A stretch of DNA of 64,000 bases from Brasenia schreberi. Its lineage: Eukaryota > Streptophyta > Magnoliopsida > Nymphaeales > Cabombaceae. The DNA is taken from positions 14,777,001-14,841,000 of the forward strand of contig JAYKKT010000061.1 of the NCBI GenBank assembly GCA_036023115.1, given 5' to 3'. The position numbers were made by a program, and so were the translations under genes. A model generated the notes under the pieces. The model had not been told where the DNA came from. It did not search any database and saw only the letters and a program-made list of their open reading frames with translations. Below, piece by piece: positions 24,162 through 37,083 of this stretch. Position 1 is the first letter of the stretch. Each line of letters opens with the position of its first letter.

Positions 24162-24291
24162 CTGAACGAGTCACACATATACTTTAGTACATGTTCCCGG
24201 CGCTGAGGGCAACTCCCGAAGAGCAAGGGATTTCTGTGACATTTAAAATTGACTATGTTATGTTTCTAATAAATTGTTTTATAGTTGGAAT
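24162..24291 (-). pseudogene. rps12: plastid rps12 exon 1 copy (decayed)
   Basis: About 130 bases match the plastid rps12 5' exon, which encodes the N-terminal 38 or so residues of ribosomal protein S12 and is trans-spliced in chloroplasts. Recognisable parts are the start region (TTGGAATAG on +, that is, ATTCCAAC on -), the CTTCGGG…CCCTCAGCG block and the terminal GACTCGTTCAG. ATG has become ATT and a shift disturbs the middle, so it cannot be expressed in the nucleus. Confidence 0.85.
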
Positions 24292-24464
24292 AGTGAGTCG
24301 GCGTATACATAATAAGTTGGTTTAGATTAACTCTAATCCTGATTTATCAATTATTTCTATTAATTAATTTATTAATAAATAATTCATTAAATCAGGTAAT
24401 AAAATTAAAAAATAAAATAAAAATCTCAAATCATATAGTACCAAGAATTGTTGCAAATTAAATT

Positions 24465-24539
24465 TTATTCAACTGCTACAAGATCAACAATACCATAAGC
24501 TTGGGCTTCTGTCACTGACATAAAAACATCCCTTTCCAT
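24465..24539 (-). pseudogene. clpP: plastid clpP last-exon fragment
   Basis: The last 25 codons of the plastid ClpP protease subunit are present with the natural stop (ERDVFMS, TEAQAYGIVD, LVAVE). Upstream of the Met codon the match is lost within about 15 bases after a partial GKPL/SED-equivalent region, showing truncation at the insertion edge. Confidence 0.85.
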
Positions 24540-24555
24540 GTCTCGAGAAAGGTCC

Positions 24556-27271
24556 TAATTCTTTAGGGAGTTAGCATATTCTAATGATTTGCTGGAATAT
24601 ACTTAGTGATCCTGTCTTAGTTGGAAAGAGGTTAATATTAGATTGTAAATGTAATAAAATCATAATTTCATAACTTAGTATTGTGTATTTCTTTGAGAAG
24701 GATTATTTATGTGATGATTCTTGTATAAATTTTAATGTCAATAAAGCCTTTACTTCTTCTTCTTCTTCTTTATAATATTGAATGTGGCATGCTAGGTTGA
24801 GTCATGTATATTTTGATTTCATGAAAAGAATGAAGAATCTTAATTTTATTCCCAAGTCTGTCATATATAGAAAACACAAATGTGGTATTTACGTGCAAGG
24901 AAGCAACCTAGGAAACCTTTACATACGATTGAGAAGAAACCTAAAATTTTGGATTTGATGTACACTGATATTTGTGAATTCAATGGAGTTATAACTAGGG
25001 TTAACAAAAGATATTTTATTATATTTATTTATGATTATAATATATACTTTTATATTTACTTGATTAAAAGTATAGATGAAGCCATAGAAAAAATTCATAT
25101 CTTGAGAAATAAAGCTCAAACTCAAACCAATAAGATACTTAAATGATTAAGGTCTGATAAGAGAAGAGAGTATGCCTAAAATCTTTTTAAGAATACTATC
25201 AAAACAATGGTATTTTTTATGAGGTTATTGTTCTGTATTCTCTTGAGTTTAATGGGATAATTGAACGGAAGAATACAACCCTATGTAATATGATTAATAA
25301 TTTACTTCAAAATTTTGGGTTACCTATCTACATATGGAATTTTTTTTAATATGACTTATCATATTCTCAATAAAGTTCCCCACAAGTATAAAGAAAGTAA
25401 GCCCCTTTGAGCTTTGAAAGAATCAAAAGATCAGTCTTAAATATCTCAAAGTATGTAGTATCTTGGAAAAGTATTCATCTCTGAATATAAGAGAAAGAAA
25501 TTGAGACTTAAAACAATTGATATCATAGCTTTGGGTTATGTAGAGACAAACTATGCGTATAGATTCTTTGTCAAACAATTTATTGTATCTATCATATATG
25601 TCAATATAATTGTTGAGTTTTGTAATGCTATATTATTTGAGAATATATTTTCCATGAAGGTTGGAGTTTCTCAAATTATATCTTCTAGAGATCCTAACTC
25701 TACTATTGGTTTCATTATCAATCACATGGAAAGGCTGACAAATATGAGAGTTGATCCTAAAATTGTTATTTCAAAATCAAATGACTAAGAAAATAACTAA
25801 ACTAAGGAGAACTATACGACCTATTATGTCAAAGGACTTTGGAAGTGACTTTGTTACTTTCATTGTTAAGGATGGTCCTATTGCCTTTCTGCAAGCTATA
25901 ATCTCACTTGAGGTTAAGTTTTAAAAAAAGTTATTAATGATGAAATTAGTCAATTCTCTTTAATAGTACTTGAGAATTGGTGAATTTGCCTCCTTTTTGT
26001 TCTATTATGAGTTGTAAATAAATTTTTAAGAAAAAACTAAATATAAACGAAACAATTAATAAGTACAAGGTCATATTAGTTGCCAAGGAATACACGCAAA
26101 AACAAGGAATAAATTATTTCAATATATGTTCTTTTGTTTCTTGAATGACCGCAATCTAAGTGCTTATAATACTAACTTTCGTATATGACCTTACAATCTA
26201 TTAGATGGATGTGAAGATTGTTTTCCTGCATGGTGAATTCTATGAGAAAATTTATATGGATCACTTAGAGTGATTTGTGGCTTGTGGAAATAAGTTTAAA
26301 GTGTGTAACCTTGTTAAATTATTATATGGTTAAAAACAAGCTCGTAAACAATAGCATGAAAAGTTTGATTGTGTGATATTATCTTTTGGTTTTGTTTCTA
26401 ACAATTTTGATAAGTGTGTCTACTACAAATCAGTCAATAATGTATTAAGCTTTGTGTGACTATATATAGATGATATATTATTGTTTGGTTTCAATATGAG
26501 AATAATAAATGAGACTAAATCATTCTTGTATAATAAGTTTGAGATGAAAGATATGAGTATAGCTAATGTGATTTTATGACATAAAATCACAAGATCTATT
26601 GATGATATACTAATTGTCTTTGATAAGGTTAGGGCTATTGATTATCCTTTGACTAAAGGTTATCAGTAGCCTTTGTTGAGAAATTTAGGTTGGAGATGGA
26701 TGATTTATTCACAAATAGTGGCAATCCAACTTAATTGAGTGGAGATCCTACACAATATGTTTAACGTGTAATAACAAGTTATTGAGTGAATATGATGATA
26801 CTTTATATTATTTGATACTTTTAGTATTTTTGTATCTATCTCTTGTAAACCTAAAGTATCATAACTATAATTTTAGTAAGAGATTATTCTCTAAACAAAA
26901 TCGAGTCAGGGCATGATGCTAGCAGTAGATCCTTGGAGGTGTCCAACTAAGTAATTCACATTGTAAGGCCACAATAGAGGAATTAAATTATTTTCTAAAG
27001 TCAATCATGATACAAGATATGGATGCATGACCATTAATGTACCACTCCTAAAGATTACACCATATCTTTTTATTATATTGTTACCAATAGATATCTTTAC
27101 ATCCAAGGTTAAGGTTCAAGACGTATGTTCACCTAGTTTCTGTAAGGATAATATTGGATAATACAGGTAATATTTTAAAATGAAAGATACTATTACTGAA
27201 ATCATAATGTGATGGCTAGTTTGATAGGGCACTTTACACTTTAGGACTTTGTAAGGGATTATTAGATTTAA
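24556..27271 (+). mobile_element. Ty1/copia retrotransposon interior (decayed)
   Basis: From about 24780 the sequence reads LWHARLSHV, FDFMKRMKNLN, then HKCGIYVQ: the GAG-pre-integrase zinc region. The integrase core starts with LDLMYTDICEFNGV (24880-25146), followed by a RT region at 26190-26560 with a FLHGEFYEKIYM-like block, KFD, and YIDDILLFG (the catalytic aspartates are kept). Stops and frameshifts are frequent. Gag is missing; the plastid fragment occupies that side. It would encode a self-copying element but is dead. Confidence 0.8.
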
Positions 27272-28150
27272 TGTTAATTAAAGTTTATTAATTAAATCCA
27301 TGTGCATTAATAACATTTAATTCATGTTTAATATCTCTTAATATTCAATTAATATGTCATTGATATATGTGAAAGTCCTAAAAATGTAAAAGTCATACAT
27401 GAGGGGTTTGTGCATGTAAAGACTATAAAGCTTAATCCCATATTGAAGGATGAAACAAATCTATGTACCCTTTTATATAGTTAGTATATCACGAACCTTA
27501 GTTCAAAGAGCTTGGGAAGGACATGCTAGACCACACACATGTCTTGGGATGGGCCAGGTTTGGGTTTTAGAATTTTCTTTGGTTTATCTTTTTGCAAAGA
27601 AAGTAACAATTACAGGACAAAGAGATCAAATATGAAATTCGAGATCCACCACATTTTCTATAAAAGGAGATTAGGAGCTCTTTAATATGTACTTTTTCAT
27701 TAAGAACTCTCTCTCCTCTCGATCCTGTTCATGCATTCCCCTCTGCCTGTGATATACTCTCTATGATTTGTGGTTGTTCCCTTCTCTCCTTCCTCTCTGG
27801 CCAAGGTGATTGAGGCATGGTCGAGGATGACTCGAACCAAGGTATTTTCTCTTGTGCCTTTTATCTTGGGAGGAAAGCATATGTACTCGTACGTACTCAT
27901 GGCAAAACATTGATTTCTTTAAGGAAAGTCCACAAGAACGACTCACACACATAAGTTTCTTTTTCTTACTATCATTTTCTTATGTTTTTCGTACCATTTC
28001 TTTAAGGCATACTTTGGATTTGTGACTGTTGTTGATTGAGACATGTTTATGATTGTTATATATATATAATCCTATGGTTTTTACAACAAGAAGAAGAGCA
28101 GCAACGGAACTAGAGTACCCTGCTGTTGGTCCAACTCTCTCGGTGCAAAC
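27272..28150 (+). repeat. copia 3' LTR (right end approximate)
   Basis: It begins TGTTAATTAAAG, matching 23623. A TATA-like ctataaaagg at about 27659 is followed by a pyrimidine-rich stretch, a usual LTR promoter layout. The right edge is not fixed because there is no complete partner LTR. Confidence 0.55.
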
Positions 28151-29479
28151 CTTCTCAATTTTGAGGAAGACGTTTTGTTAAAAGTTAGTCTCGGCTTCTC
28201 AGTACATACATTTTCTTTGCGTCTCTCTTGATCTGGTGTCGCTAGCATTTAACTCATAAAAGCAAGATCATGTTTTATTTTTCGTTTCAATACTTTGAAG
28301 GAAGGTGCTGTTTTTGGGCAGTAAATAGAAAAGGTAAATCATTTGGTCTATCAATGGTAGATCTTATTTCGTAGAATTATCCGTGAACCACTAAGACACT
28401 GCAGTAAATGATTATAATCATACATAATTCATGTCGAGTACTGAACGCATCTTAGTTGCCGAGCTGTAGCAGTAACTTTGTCTCCAAAATACGTGATCTA
28501 AAGCAATGGTTTGGATCAGCGTTTGTGATTACCTTTTCATGTCTGTGCTGCCTTTTGTAAGCATTACGCTCCCTTTGTGGACTTTCAGAGACGATGCCAA
28601 ACCCACCAGCCAAGATTCTTCGAACCAAAGCACCTTTTCAGAAACAGAGAAAGTGTGTATCTTCCACGAAGCAAGGCAGTTCTCTTTTCAGAAACGGAGA
28701 AAGGGTTGATTTTTGCTCTTTTTCTGTATAAGATCTCAAAATGTGCGTGCGTGTGTGTGTGTGTACACACCTTCCCTAAAATAAAGTTGGAGGAATGCAT
28801 ATCAAGTAATACATGACAAATACTAAACGGATGTTATTAAGAAGGGGTTCAATTCCCGTTCTATCAGCTCACGCAAACCCATAGTGATGAGGTCTGAGCT
28901 GAAGTCTCATAACCTTAGGGTTCCTGTCGTGGGTGATAGTAAGTCTCGAGAAAAAAAAAGAATCTCAGAGATCAAGAGCGTATGCGTGATGTATCTGTTT
29001 CATGATAGACGGTTTGGTTGCAATACTCTCACATGAAATTATACATAGAGATACGTTCGATTGCAAGACCACGTTGTTGATGTAGAATACATAGAGCAAT
29101 ATTGCCTACGTTTTATCTCTTTCCTATTTATCTTATGATTCTGTTTCCTGCTTTGGGAGTCAGAAACAGTTCCATACTGTAATCCAACTTTATTTTACTT
29201 TGTAAAAGGGTAATGGTTATATTTTATAGAGAAAATGTTTTTATTCAAATAGGGGACTGGTTCTTGAAGTATGGAAGGGGAGTCTCTTTCCGTATTCTAT
29301 GACCATTATCGGAAGAAGCTTAAAGCCATCAATAACTAAGAGTTATCATCTCCCACATAATTATATGAGTCAAATCAAGATACAATGATTTTCTCCGGTG
29401 GCTTTTTCAATTGTATTGAAGTACAACTCCCATGAATTATGTGTCATACTATTGTCATAATAAGTATGATTTTTCTACC
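28151..29479. other. no gene recognised
   Basis: A GT/GC alternating tract lies at about 28743-28765. The short ggttcaattcccgtt at 28848-28862 resembles a tRNA T-arm but has no matching acceptor, D or anticodon arms around it. Nothing else is assignable. Confidence 0.4.
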
Positions 29480-30987
29480 TAACAACTCATGACTTAAACT
29501 CTAAATAGGTCTTAACCCCATAATTACTGTTTAACAAACAAATCTTTAGATATACCTTTTGTCAAGGAGTCTATTATAATCCCTTATATGAAGGTAAAAG
29601 ATAAATATTTCATTCTTTTATATCATATCATATACATAATAATATTTTCTCATATATGTTTGCTCTTTGAGCTATTAGCTCTACTCTTTATAAGAGTTAT
29701 GGCCGCATTATTGTCACAATAAATGACAATTGACTTTTAGTTATATCCAACTTCAAATCACGAATGAAGCAACCTTTCAGAATGACACAAATTGTTGCCA
29801 TACTACAAACAATATACCCAGTCCTTCTGTATGCAATACTACACAACCATTTTTCTTACACGACTACAAAACACCACCACCTCCAAACAAGAAAATTTGA
29901 CCAAAAGTTGATTGTTGTCTACATAAACTTTACTAAGTCATCATCTAAGTATCAAGTTATTTTTAATTCATATGCTTGATAGTATAATTTCAAATTTCTT
30001 GTTCCTTTTAAATATCTCAAGATCACCTTCACAATAACCCAATGTTGCCAATGAAGAATATTTAGTGTTGTATAGATGACAACAAATCAACTTTTGATAT
30101 TTTGAAATTATGCTATCAAACATATGAATTACAAATAAAAGTTCTTTTAAAATAAAATTTCATATGAAGTTATTTTAAATTGCATATTTATCTTTAGTCA
30201 TTTTGATATCTACTTATGAGATCAATATCAAAGATGATATTATGTCTTATATACAACAAAGCATACATCAAGCTACCAACAACTTGAGCATAAGGAATAT
30301 TTGGTTTTTCTTATCCATCACCATGACAATCAACTTTACTAAGCTTGACCCCTTTGGTAATGACTTGTAGATTTATAGCCATCTATTCGTAATTTCTTAA
30401 GGATATAGTCAATATTTATCTCTTGACTTAGACATAATAGTCTAAATGCTTTATCACGGGTAATTTTTATACCTAAGATATATGATGCTTCTCTCGTATC
30501 CTTTATTTTGAACTTGCAACTTAACCATGACTTGGTCTTGACAATCATATCATTATCATTACCAGTCAACAAGAAGTCATCTACATAAAGAGATATGATG
30601 ACAAAATGACTCCCACTGTCCCAAACATAAACACAGTGATCAAGTTGATTAGCTACAAATCTAATTTCTGCAATAACATTTTGAAAAGTCAAGTACCATT
30701 GATAAGGTGATTGCTTTAAGCCATATAGGAATTTCTTCAACCTATATACCATGTTTTCATGACCTTTAATTATATTTTTCTAGTTGTTTCATGTGAATAG
30801 TCTCATTAAGGTCACTATTAGGAAAAACAATCTTTAGTTATAGTTGATGTAAACCCAAATCATAAAAGTTGAAGTTGCCAAAATTATCCTTATGCCTGTG
30901 AATTTTGCAACAAAAAAATATATATCAACATAATCAATTTCATCCCTTTATGAAAAACCTTTGTAACTAGCCTTTCCTTTTTAATAC
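29480..30987 (-). mobile_element. Ty1/copia retrotransposon, 3' half (RT, RNase H)
   Basis: On the minus strand the frame 30752-30339 (137 codons) is RT: YRLKKFLYGLKQSPYQWY, DHCVYVWDSGSHFVII, the catalytic SLYVDDFLLTGND, and ASYILGIKI. RNase H follows at about 29990-29760 with degraded frames. It joins across the solo LTR to the 5' half at 33161-35735. Intact motifs sit among stops, so the element is dead. Confidence 0.85.
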
Positions 30988-33160
30988 TGTAAGCATCCTA
31001 AAATATTTTTCAAAAATAAATCGAAGCATGTTTTAAAATTTTAAAAACAAATCTAGGCTTCTTTTAATTTTATGATTTGAACCTAGCTTACAAATTTCAT
31101 AAAATACCAAAAACACAATATTTTAAAATATTTTTAATGCATTCATACACATTTTAAAACCTGAAAACCTGTTTTCTGCATCCTTCCTACATCTGATGCT
31201 TTATTTTTAATTTCTTACTCTCTGCTCCGAATGTTCTGAAACTTTTCACACCTAACATGCACACACATACTCACCTCCATTAAAATTTTCAAGAATTTTA
31301 GGGTCGTGCAACCACGTAATTAAAATAGGAACCGATCGGTAAAATCGGAACAAAACCTTTAAAACCACTGTTTCTTGCAATACAACTTGAGTTATCATCC
31401 TATAACTTTGTAACCTAGCTTACGAATTTCATAAAATACCAAAAACACAATATTTTAAAATATTTTTAAAGCTTGAAGTTACAAAATTTAGTTTTTAAAA
31501 GTTAAAAAAAGTGATGATTTGACCAAAGATAGAATAAAGCCTTGGTAAAAAGGGGATAAGGATGAATTTGCGAAAGCCATGCCAAGGATTCAGGATGAAG
31601 GAATGGGTCAAGGTGCGATCGACCATCTAAACCCGATCTCAAGGCCAAAGAAGGATTGAATGAAGCATCCAGATCGAACATCAAACCAGAAGCAAGCCCA
31701 AATCAAGTAAAGAATGCAAGTCCAATTCAATTCAGGGACAAGTTGTGAATCCAATCCAACATTGAATCAAGACTCAGGGTCGCACCAACCTAGCTCTAGT
31801 CGACTTGGCCAAGTCAAGAGCTCGACCAAAAACATAACCCAGGTCGAGTCAAGGTCGGCATCAAAGACCCCAAGGCTAAGACACGGGTTGTGCTTAGCCA
31901 ACAAGTCAAGGCCACAGTTGGGTCAAAGTGGTGGACTTCATGCACCCAAGTGCCTAAGGGACGGCCACAAGGTTCACCAAAAACGAGCTGCAAGACCACC
32001 TTGGGCTGGATCAAACCGAGCCACACCTAGTCAGGACTGCACCATGCATTGGACAAACTGAACCAGGCCTAGTCGGGATCACACCAAGAGCTGCACCAAA
32101 CCGAGCCGTGCCTAGCATTCACCATATGGGACTGGACTTACCTTGACCTAGGGGGACCACCATGAGTCCCTTGGTGGCTATAAATATACTTTACTTCATT
32201 TCTTTCAGTCATTTACATTTTGATTGTTGTTAATTAACTTTTATATTCTGATGGAATGCATTCATACACGTTTTAAAACCTGAAAACCAGTTTTCTGCAT
32301 CATGCCTACATCCAGTGCTTTATTTTTAATTTCTTGCTCTCTGCTCCGAATGTTCTGAAACTTTTCACACTCAAACTCACTTCTATTAAAATTTTCAAGA
32401 ATTTTAGGATTGTGCAACCATGTAATTAAAATCGAAACCGATCGGTAAAACCGGAACATAACCTTTAAAACCCCATTTCTTGCAATAGAGCTTGAGTTAT
32501 CGCCTGATAACTTTGTCTGCATTGAACCAATTTCATTGAAACCAATCTCATTGGAAAGCTGATATTTATAGATTTTCAACAAGACTAAGTTCATAAAGAT
32601 CAGAGGTTTGCGCATGATACAAACGTTTTACTAGACCTTTGTATTTCTCTCACAGAACTGTCCTAAATCTCTGAGCAAGGGTCAATGTCTAATTTAATTA
32701 TTCACATTCACGGTACATAAAATCAAGATAAAAATAGTTCCTGAATCTTTATATTAGACTCTATTCACTATAAAATTTTCATAAATTTTGGAATTCAAAA
32801 GCTGTTCAGAAAAATTCAAAAACAAGTCTTTGAAAACAAAATCTGTTTTCAAGGACTTTGAAATTTCTTCTTCCATAAGCCAAGTGCACAAGTTTAGCTA
32901 AGATAGTGACAATTGAAAGTGAATTTTGAAAACACACTGGACTTGAAATACAAATAATCAAAGCATCTAAGCTAACCCTTGAGCGCCGATTCAAAAAGGC
33001 CTAAGTCGAAAAGATCTCACTTTCCTACAATCGCCATTAAAGTTAGAAAATCATCTTTGTTAGTTTAAGTAAACTAACTGGCATGCTCGCGTAAGACGTA
33101 TTTTGTAAAAAATTATTTTAAGTCTCTACATAGACTTCAAAGTAAAATTTTACATCTACA
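30988..33160 (+). mobile_element. Tat-type solo LTR inserted in the copia element
   Basis: It starts TGTAAGCATCC and ends ATCTACA, with 5-bp flanks aatac (30983-30987) and aatgc (33161-33165), a target duplication with one change. Length is about 2.17 kb, related along its 3' part to the LTR at 20694-22711. A TATA-like ctataaatat lies at about 32180. The interior shows a duplicated block: about 31138-31400 repeats 32256-32500, and the 58 bases before it (31079-31137) recur at 31412-31468. It most likely arose by recombination between the two LTRs of a full element. Confidence 0.85.
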
Positions 33161-34090
33161 AATGCTTATTTACAATCCATTTTGTTTCTTTCTTTCGACA
33201 AAATTGTCAACTCTCAGACTTGGTTTTTCTTAATGGATTCAATTTCTCTATCTATTGCTTTTAACTAATTTGGTGATTCAAATGAGTTCATAACTTTTTG
33301 ATAACTTAAGTTATCAGTCATCTCATCTAAATCTATTAAATAATGTGTTTCCTCAACTAAGTAAGTATGATAGTCTTTTAAGTATGACAAAGGAGTTTGT
33401 GGTCTCTTATGACCACTTAGTGTTTCAGTTTCCAAGATTTCATAGTGTTCAGTTTATATAGGCTCAAATAACGGTTCATCAAGATCTAAAAGATTACTAT
33501 TGGTATCATCATTATCTATAAAGATGTCATTCTTGGTACCCTCTTAAGAATTCAATATCTCTACTTTTTATCAATCTCAAATCCTTGTAATAGAAGTGAT
33601 ACCCTTTTAATCCTTTTTGGTATCAATAAAGATAAACCTCAAAGATCTACTATCTAGTTTATCTTTATATTAACCTAATATCTTTACATAGCATGCTATT
33701 GAACCTCACCTTCATAAGTTAGGTTTGATTTTCTATGAGTTTCAATTCGTACGGTATAGCACATATAACCTTATAAAGGACTCTATTTAAGATATATATA
33801 GTTATAGACACTCCTTTCCAAAATACTTTGGGTAGAGAGATATTTTCTAATATAGATCTTGTCATATTTAAAAGGGTCTTGTTATATCGTTCAATTACAC
33901 CATTTTGTTGAGGTATTTTAAGCATTGTATTTTTCCTAGTTATACCATGTTCTTTATAATATTTGAAAAACTCAATTAAAATGTATTTTCCACCTCGATC
34001 GGACTCCAATACTTTAATTCTATATCTTTATTGATTTTAACTTTTTCTTATATTCTTTGAATGTGCCTAATACTTCAAATTTATGTGACA

Positions 34091-34148
<58 letters not shown>

Positions 34149-35735
34149 ACAGCTCAAATAATCATAAATGAAGATCATAAAATAAATATTTTTGCGATGA
34201 GACCTTATTCAAAAGGTGTACAAATGTTAGTGTGAATGATTTCTAGTGGGCTTGTGGCTCTCCTTTTTTGTTTAAGAAATGGATTTCTTGTAATTTTTTC
34301 TTTAATAAAAGCCTCACATTTATTAAATATGATTTCATTAAAACCAAGTAATAAGTTAAAACTTGCTAATTTCTTTAACTTATTTAGGCTAATATGTCAT
34401 AACTTTCTATGCCACATTCACATCAACAAGCACTACCAATTCAATATAAGTAGAAGAAGAAGATGGACCTTATTATTCATAGTGTTAAGTTTGAACAAAC
34501 CATGGTTATAATGAAAAATACAGTAAAATATATACAACTATGTTTTCCTATAGTCACCTTTTAAAGAAAAAGTCTAACCTCAAATCCCTTTTTAAGTAGT
34601 ACAAATACAAAGATCAAATTGCGCCTTATAGAGGATACACTTAATACATCAGTAGGTAATACAAGAGTGTCTGTTACATGGATCCTACAGGACTCAACTC
34701 CTAAAACATCGAAATAGGCATTGTTTCCTATGTAAACATATTCTTTGGGTTGATACTCTTTGAGATCAATTGCTTCGTCCTTACTCTTTATGATGTGACA
34801 TGTTGCTCCAGTGTTAATTCACCAACAAAATTATCATGATCTTGATGAAGACATTCTAAAATCATGTAGACTATTTCACGCTTCTCCTTTTACACACCCT
34901 CTTGAGTGTTATTATTACCCTTCTTACGGTTATGGCAATCCTTTTAAAGTGTTCTAGTTTTTCACAGTTGAAACACTTTACTCAAGAAATGGATCCCTAT
35001 GATTTCTTCAATCCTTAAACTTTTTTTTTGTTAAATTTGTCAAATATTTTATTTTGCTTTCTTTTGTTTTGATGGTTTTGAGAACTAGAGCTAAGGTCAT
35101 TTTGAGTAAGGAGATTTTTTTCTTTTTGCCCTTCTTAAGATGCTCCTTTCTATTACCAATTTCAGGTGAAGCTCAAGTTGGGTAAGAGTAGAGTTGATTC
35201 TAAGGACAATGGTAACCATATTCCAACAAGAAGGAACATTGTTTAGTATGATTGAGATTTGCATTGGGTCTGGGATGATGGTTTTAGTCCTAGCTAAATG
35301 TGTGACTATGATGAGCATATTATTTACATGCTCAACTATATTGTCTGACTCTTTCATTCTATAAGAATGATATTATTGTAGTAAAAATTGGACATATAGT
35401 TCAATTATGATATCATATTTAGCAAAGATTGCATCCAATATTTCTTTTGCAATCTTACGGTCTTCAAAGACCCTAGTAAGATTATCTTTCATATAGGCTA
35501 TAGTACCATACTTAAAGAAAGTTTTATAACTTTCATTTCCCTAAACTATTGCTTTTGGTTTCATATATATTGTCAACGTCCAAGGCTAGTGGGATACATC
35601 TTTCCAAGTCCAAAAGTTTAATTCATTAAACTTTTGGGTTTTAGCCAACTCGAAGAAACAAACTCTGAAAGACATTTTTGTTTTTAATATTTTGATAAAT
35701 TCTCAAAAGAATGAGGGTCTAGTAACCAACACAAA
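33161..35735 (-). mobile_element. Ty1/copia retrotransposon, 5' half (gag, integrase)
   Basis: Minus-strand reading from the right gives a UBN2-type gag (FELAKTQKFNELNFW, then the frame 35357-35097 with VEHVNNMLIIVTHLAR), a CCHC zinc-knuckle remnant (FNCEKLEHF, about 34985-34940) and the integrase core at 34009-33719 (ESDRGGKY, PQQNGVIERYNKTLL; Asp and Glu of the triad). Further on is the SKVIDWEKAM-like linker before RT. All parts are split by stops. The element continues at 29480-30987. Confidence 0.82.
34092..34146. repeat. (TA)n microsatellite
   Basis: A pure AT/TA dinucleotide tract of about 27 units, within the copia element. Confidence 0.98.
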
Positions 35736-36952
35736 ACAAGTAAAAACACACAATTATTTTAATTAGCAGTTATTAAGCTAAAAAGTAATTTTTTTTGTGT
35801 AGAACTTATATAGTTTAATGCTAATCATGCACTAAACAACAATTTGACAAAAATTGCTAATAGTGCAAATAATATTTTGCACATGTCTATAAATAAATAA
35901 ATATTAGAAATATTATTTTGAGGAGTTTTAGCAAGAAAATAATTTTTAATGATAGTTTAGAGTTTAAAATATTTTATTTAATAAAGTTTTATTAAAAGGA
36001 AAGGACAAAGATTTCGAGGTATCTTGAATTAATTTAATGATTAAGTTTTTTGTGGGAACGCAAGAATATTATTTAGAAGAGGTTTGTATAAAATGTTAGA
36101 AATATTATGTTAGAAATATTATTTAAGATCATTTATTAATTTTGAAATAATGGAATTAAAGTCCAATTTTGAATATTAAGTGAGAAAGGTTTTAATTTGA
36201 CTGAATTGAAGAATATTGAGAAAATGTTTTACGTAATTGAAAATCACGTAAAAAAAACTCTTATGCAATTTAAAAATGATGATTTTTAGGCTACGCGATT
36301 AAGAAAACGTTGAAAAATTGTTATTCTGCGTGATTTGAAAATGTAACTAAAGTAAGTACTGCTGATCAGAAAATGCACGATAAAAATGTTACACAATTGA
36401 GAAATATAGTAATTTGCTATTGGGCTAATGTATTGAACCCGGATATATCAAACGTATAGTTATAGCCGGTAAAAAGCTTGTAATATGTATAGAGTCATTA
36501 ATCATCCATTATTTGTCACGGCCGCTGTCTGTTAAGGCTAAAATTTGTTGTTGCTAGTGAGTTAAATTACACCCAATGTGTGTGTGAATTGACATGAAGG
36601 AAGGTCCATAATGGACTCTTGAGGCGTTAGGACGAGATTCCATATACGGTCGGATAGAAAGCCGCTCATCGTACCGTGGCGACCTGTTGCAAGCGTCAGA
36701 TCGACAATCTCGATGAATTACTATTCCTATTCCCGATCGTCGGCGTAGAGATGTCTAATGCAATGCGATGTACACATTGAAAAAATTATAACACTTGGTG
36801 CAGTGCGTACACATTAAAAATTATAACACTCGTCCGAGGTGGCCGACACACGTACATATCTTCTCGGATCATTCTCTTTGAAATTGTGTTTAGCTCCATG
36901 GAGTAGGAAAATTGCTCATTATGCAAATGCATAGTCGTATCATCATACTATA

Positions 36953-36954
<2 letters not shown>
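35736..36954. other. no gene recognised; GC-richer unknown block near 36530-36870
   Basis: The left part is AT-rich and could include the copia 5' LTR, though no clear border was found. About 36530-36870 has a different base mix from its surroundings and repeated (t)acacattgaaaaa(t)tataacac words (36771-36802 and 36807-36831). I cannot assign it. Confidence 0.4.

Positions 36955-37015
<61 letters not shown>
36955..37015. repeat. (TA)n microsatellite
   Basis: A pure TA dinucleotide tract of about 30 units. Confidence 0.98.
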
Positions 37016-37018
<3 letters not shown>

Positions 37019-37083
37019 TGTGGTATTATTTGTTATTTGAAGTAATGATTATATGATGCATGAACCGTTGTTTTGTGAAGATC

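Larger units (their letters stand above)
23850..24555 (-). other. nuclear plastid DNA insert (clpP end, rps12 exon 1, spacer)
   Basis: Minus-strand reading from the right gives the end of plastid clpP (24539-24465: MERDVFMSVTEAQAYGIVDL then VAVE-stop), the clpP-rps12 spacer, the first exon of rps12 (about 24291-24162; the start codon is changed to ATT and there are small changes inside) and then the rps12-rpl20 spacer towards about 23850. The order clpP, rps12 5' exon, then spacer is the plastid gene order, so this is one co-linear plastid fragment moved to the nucleus. It is non-functional: the rps12 exon lacks a start codon and trans-splicing partner, and clpP keeps only its last codons. 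The left edge is estimated; the right edge shows a small deletion within clpP. Confidence 0.85.

Noticed and set aside
28845..28866. tRNA T-arm-like ggttcaattcccgtt
   Set aside because: No D-arm, anticodon arm or acceptor pairing could be placed upstream at the right distances.
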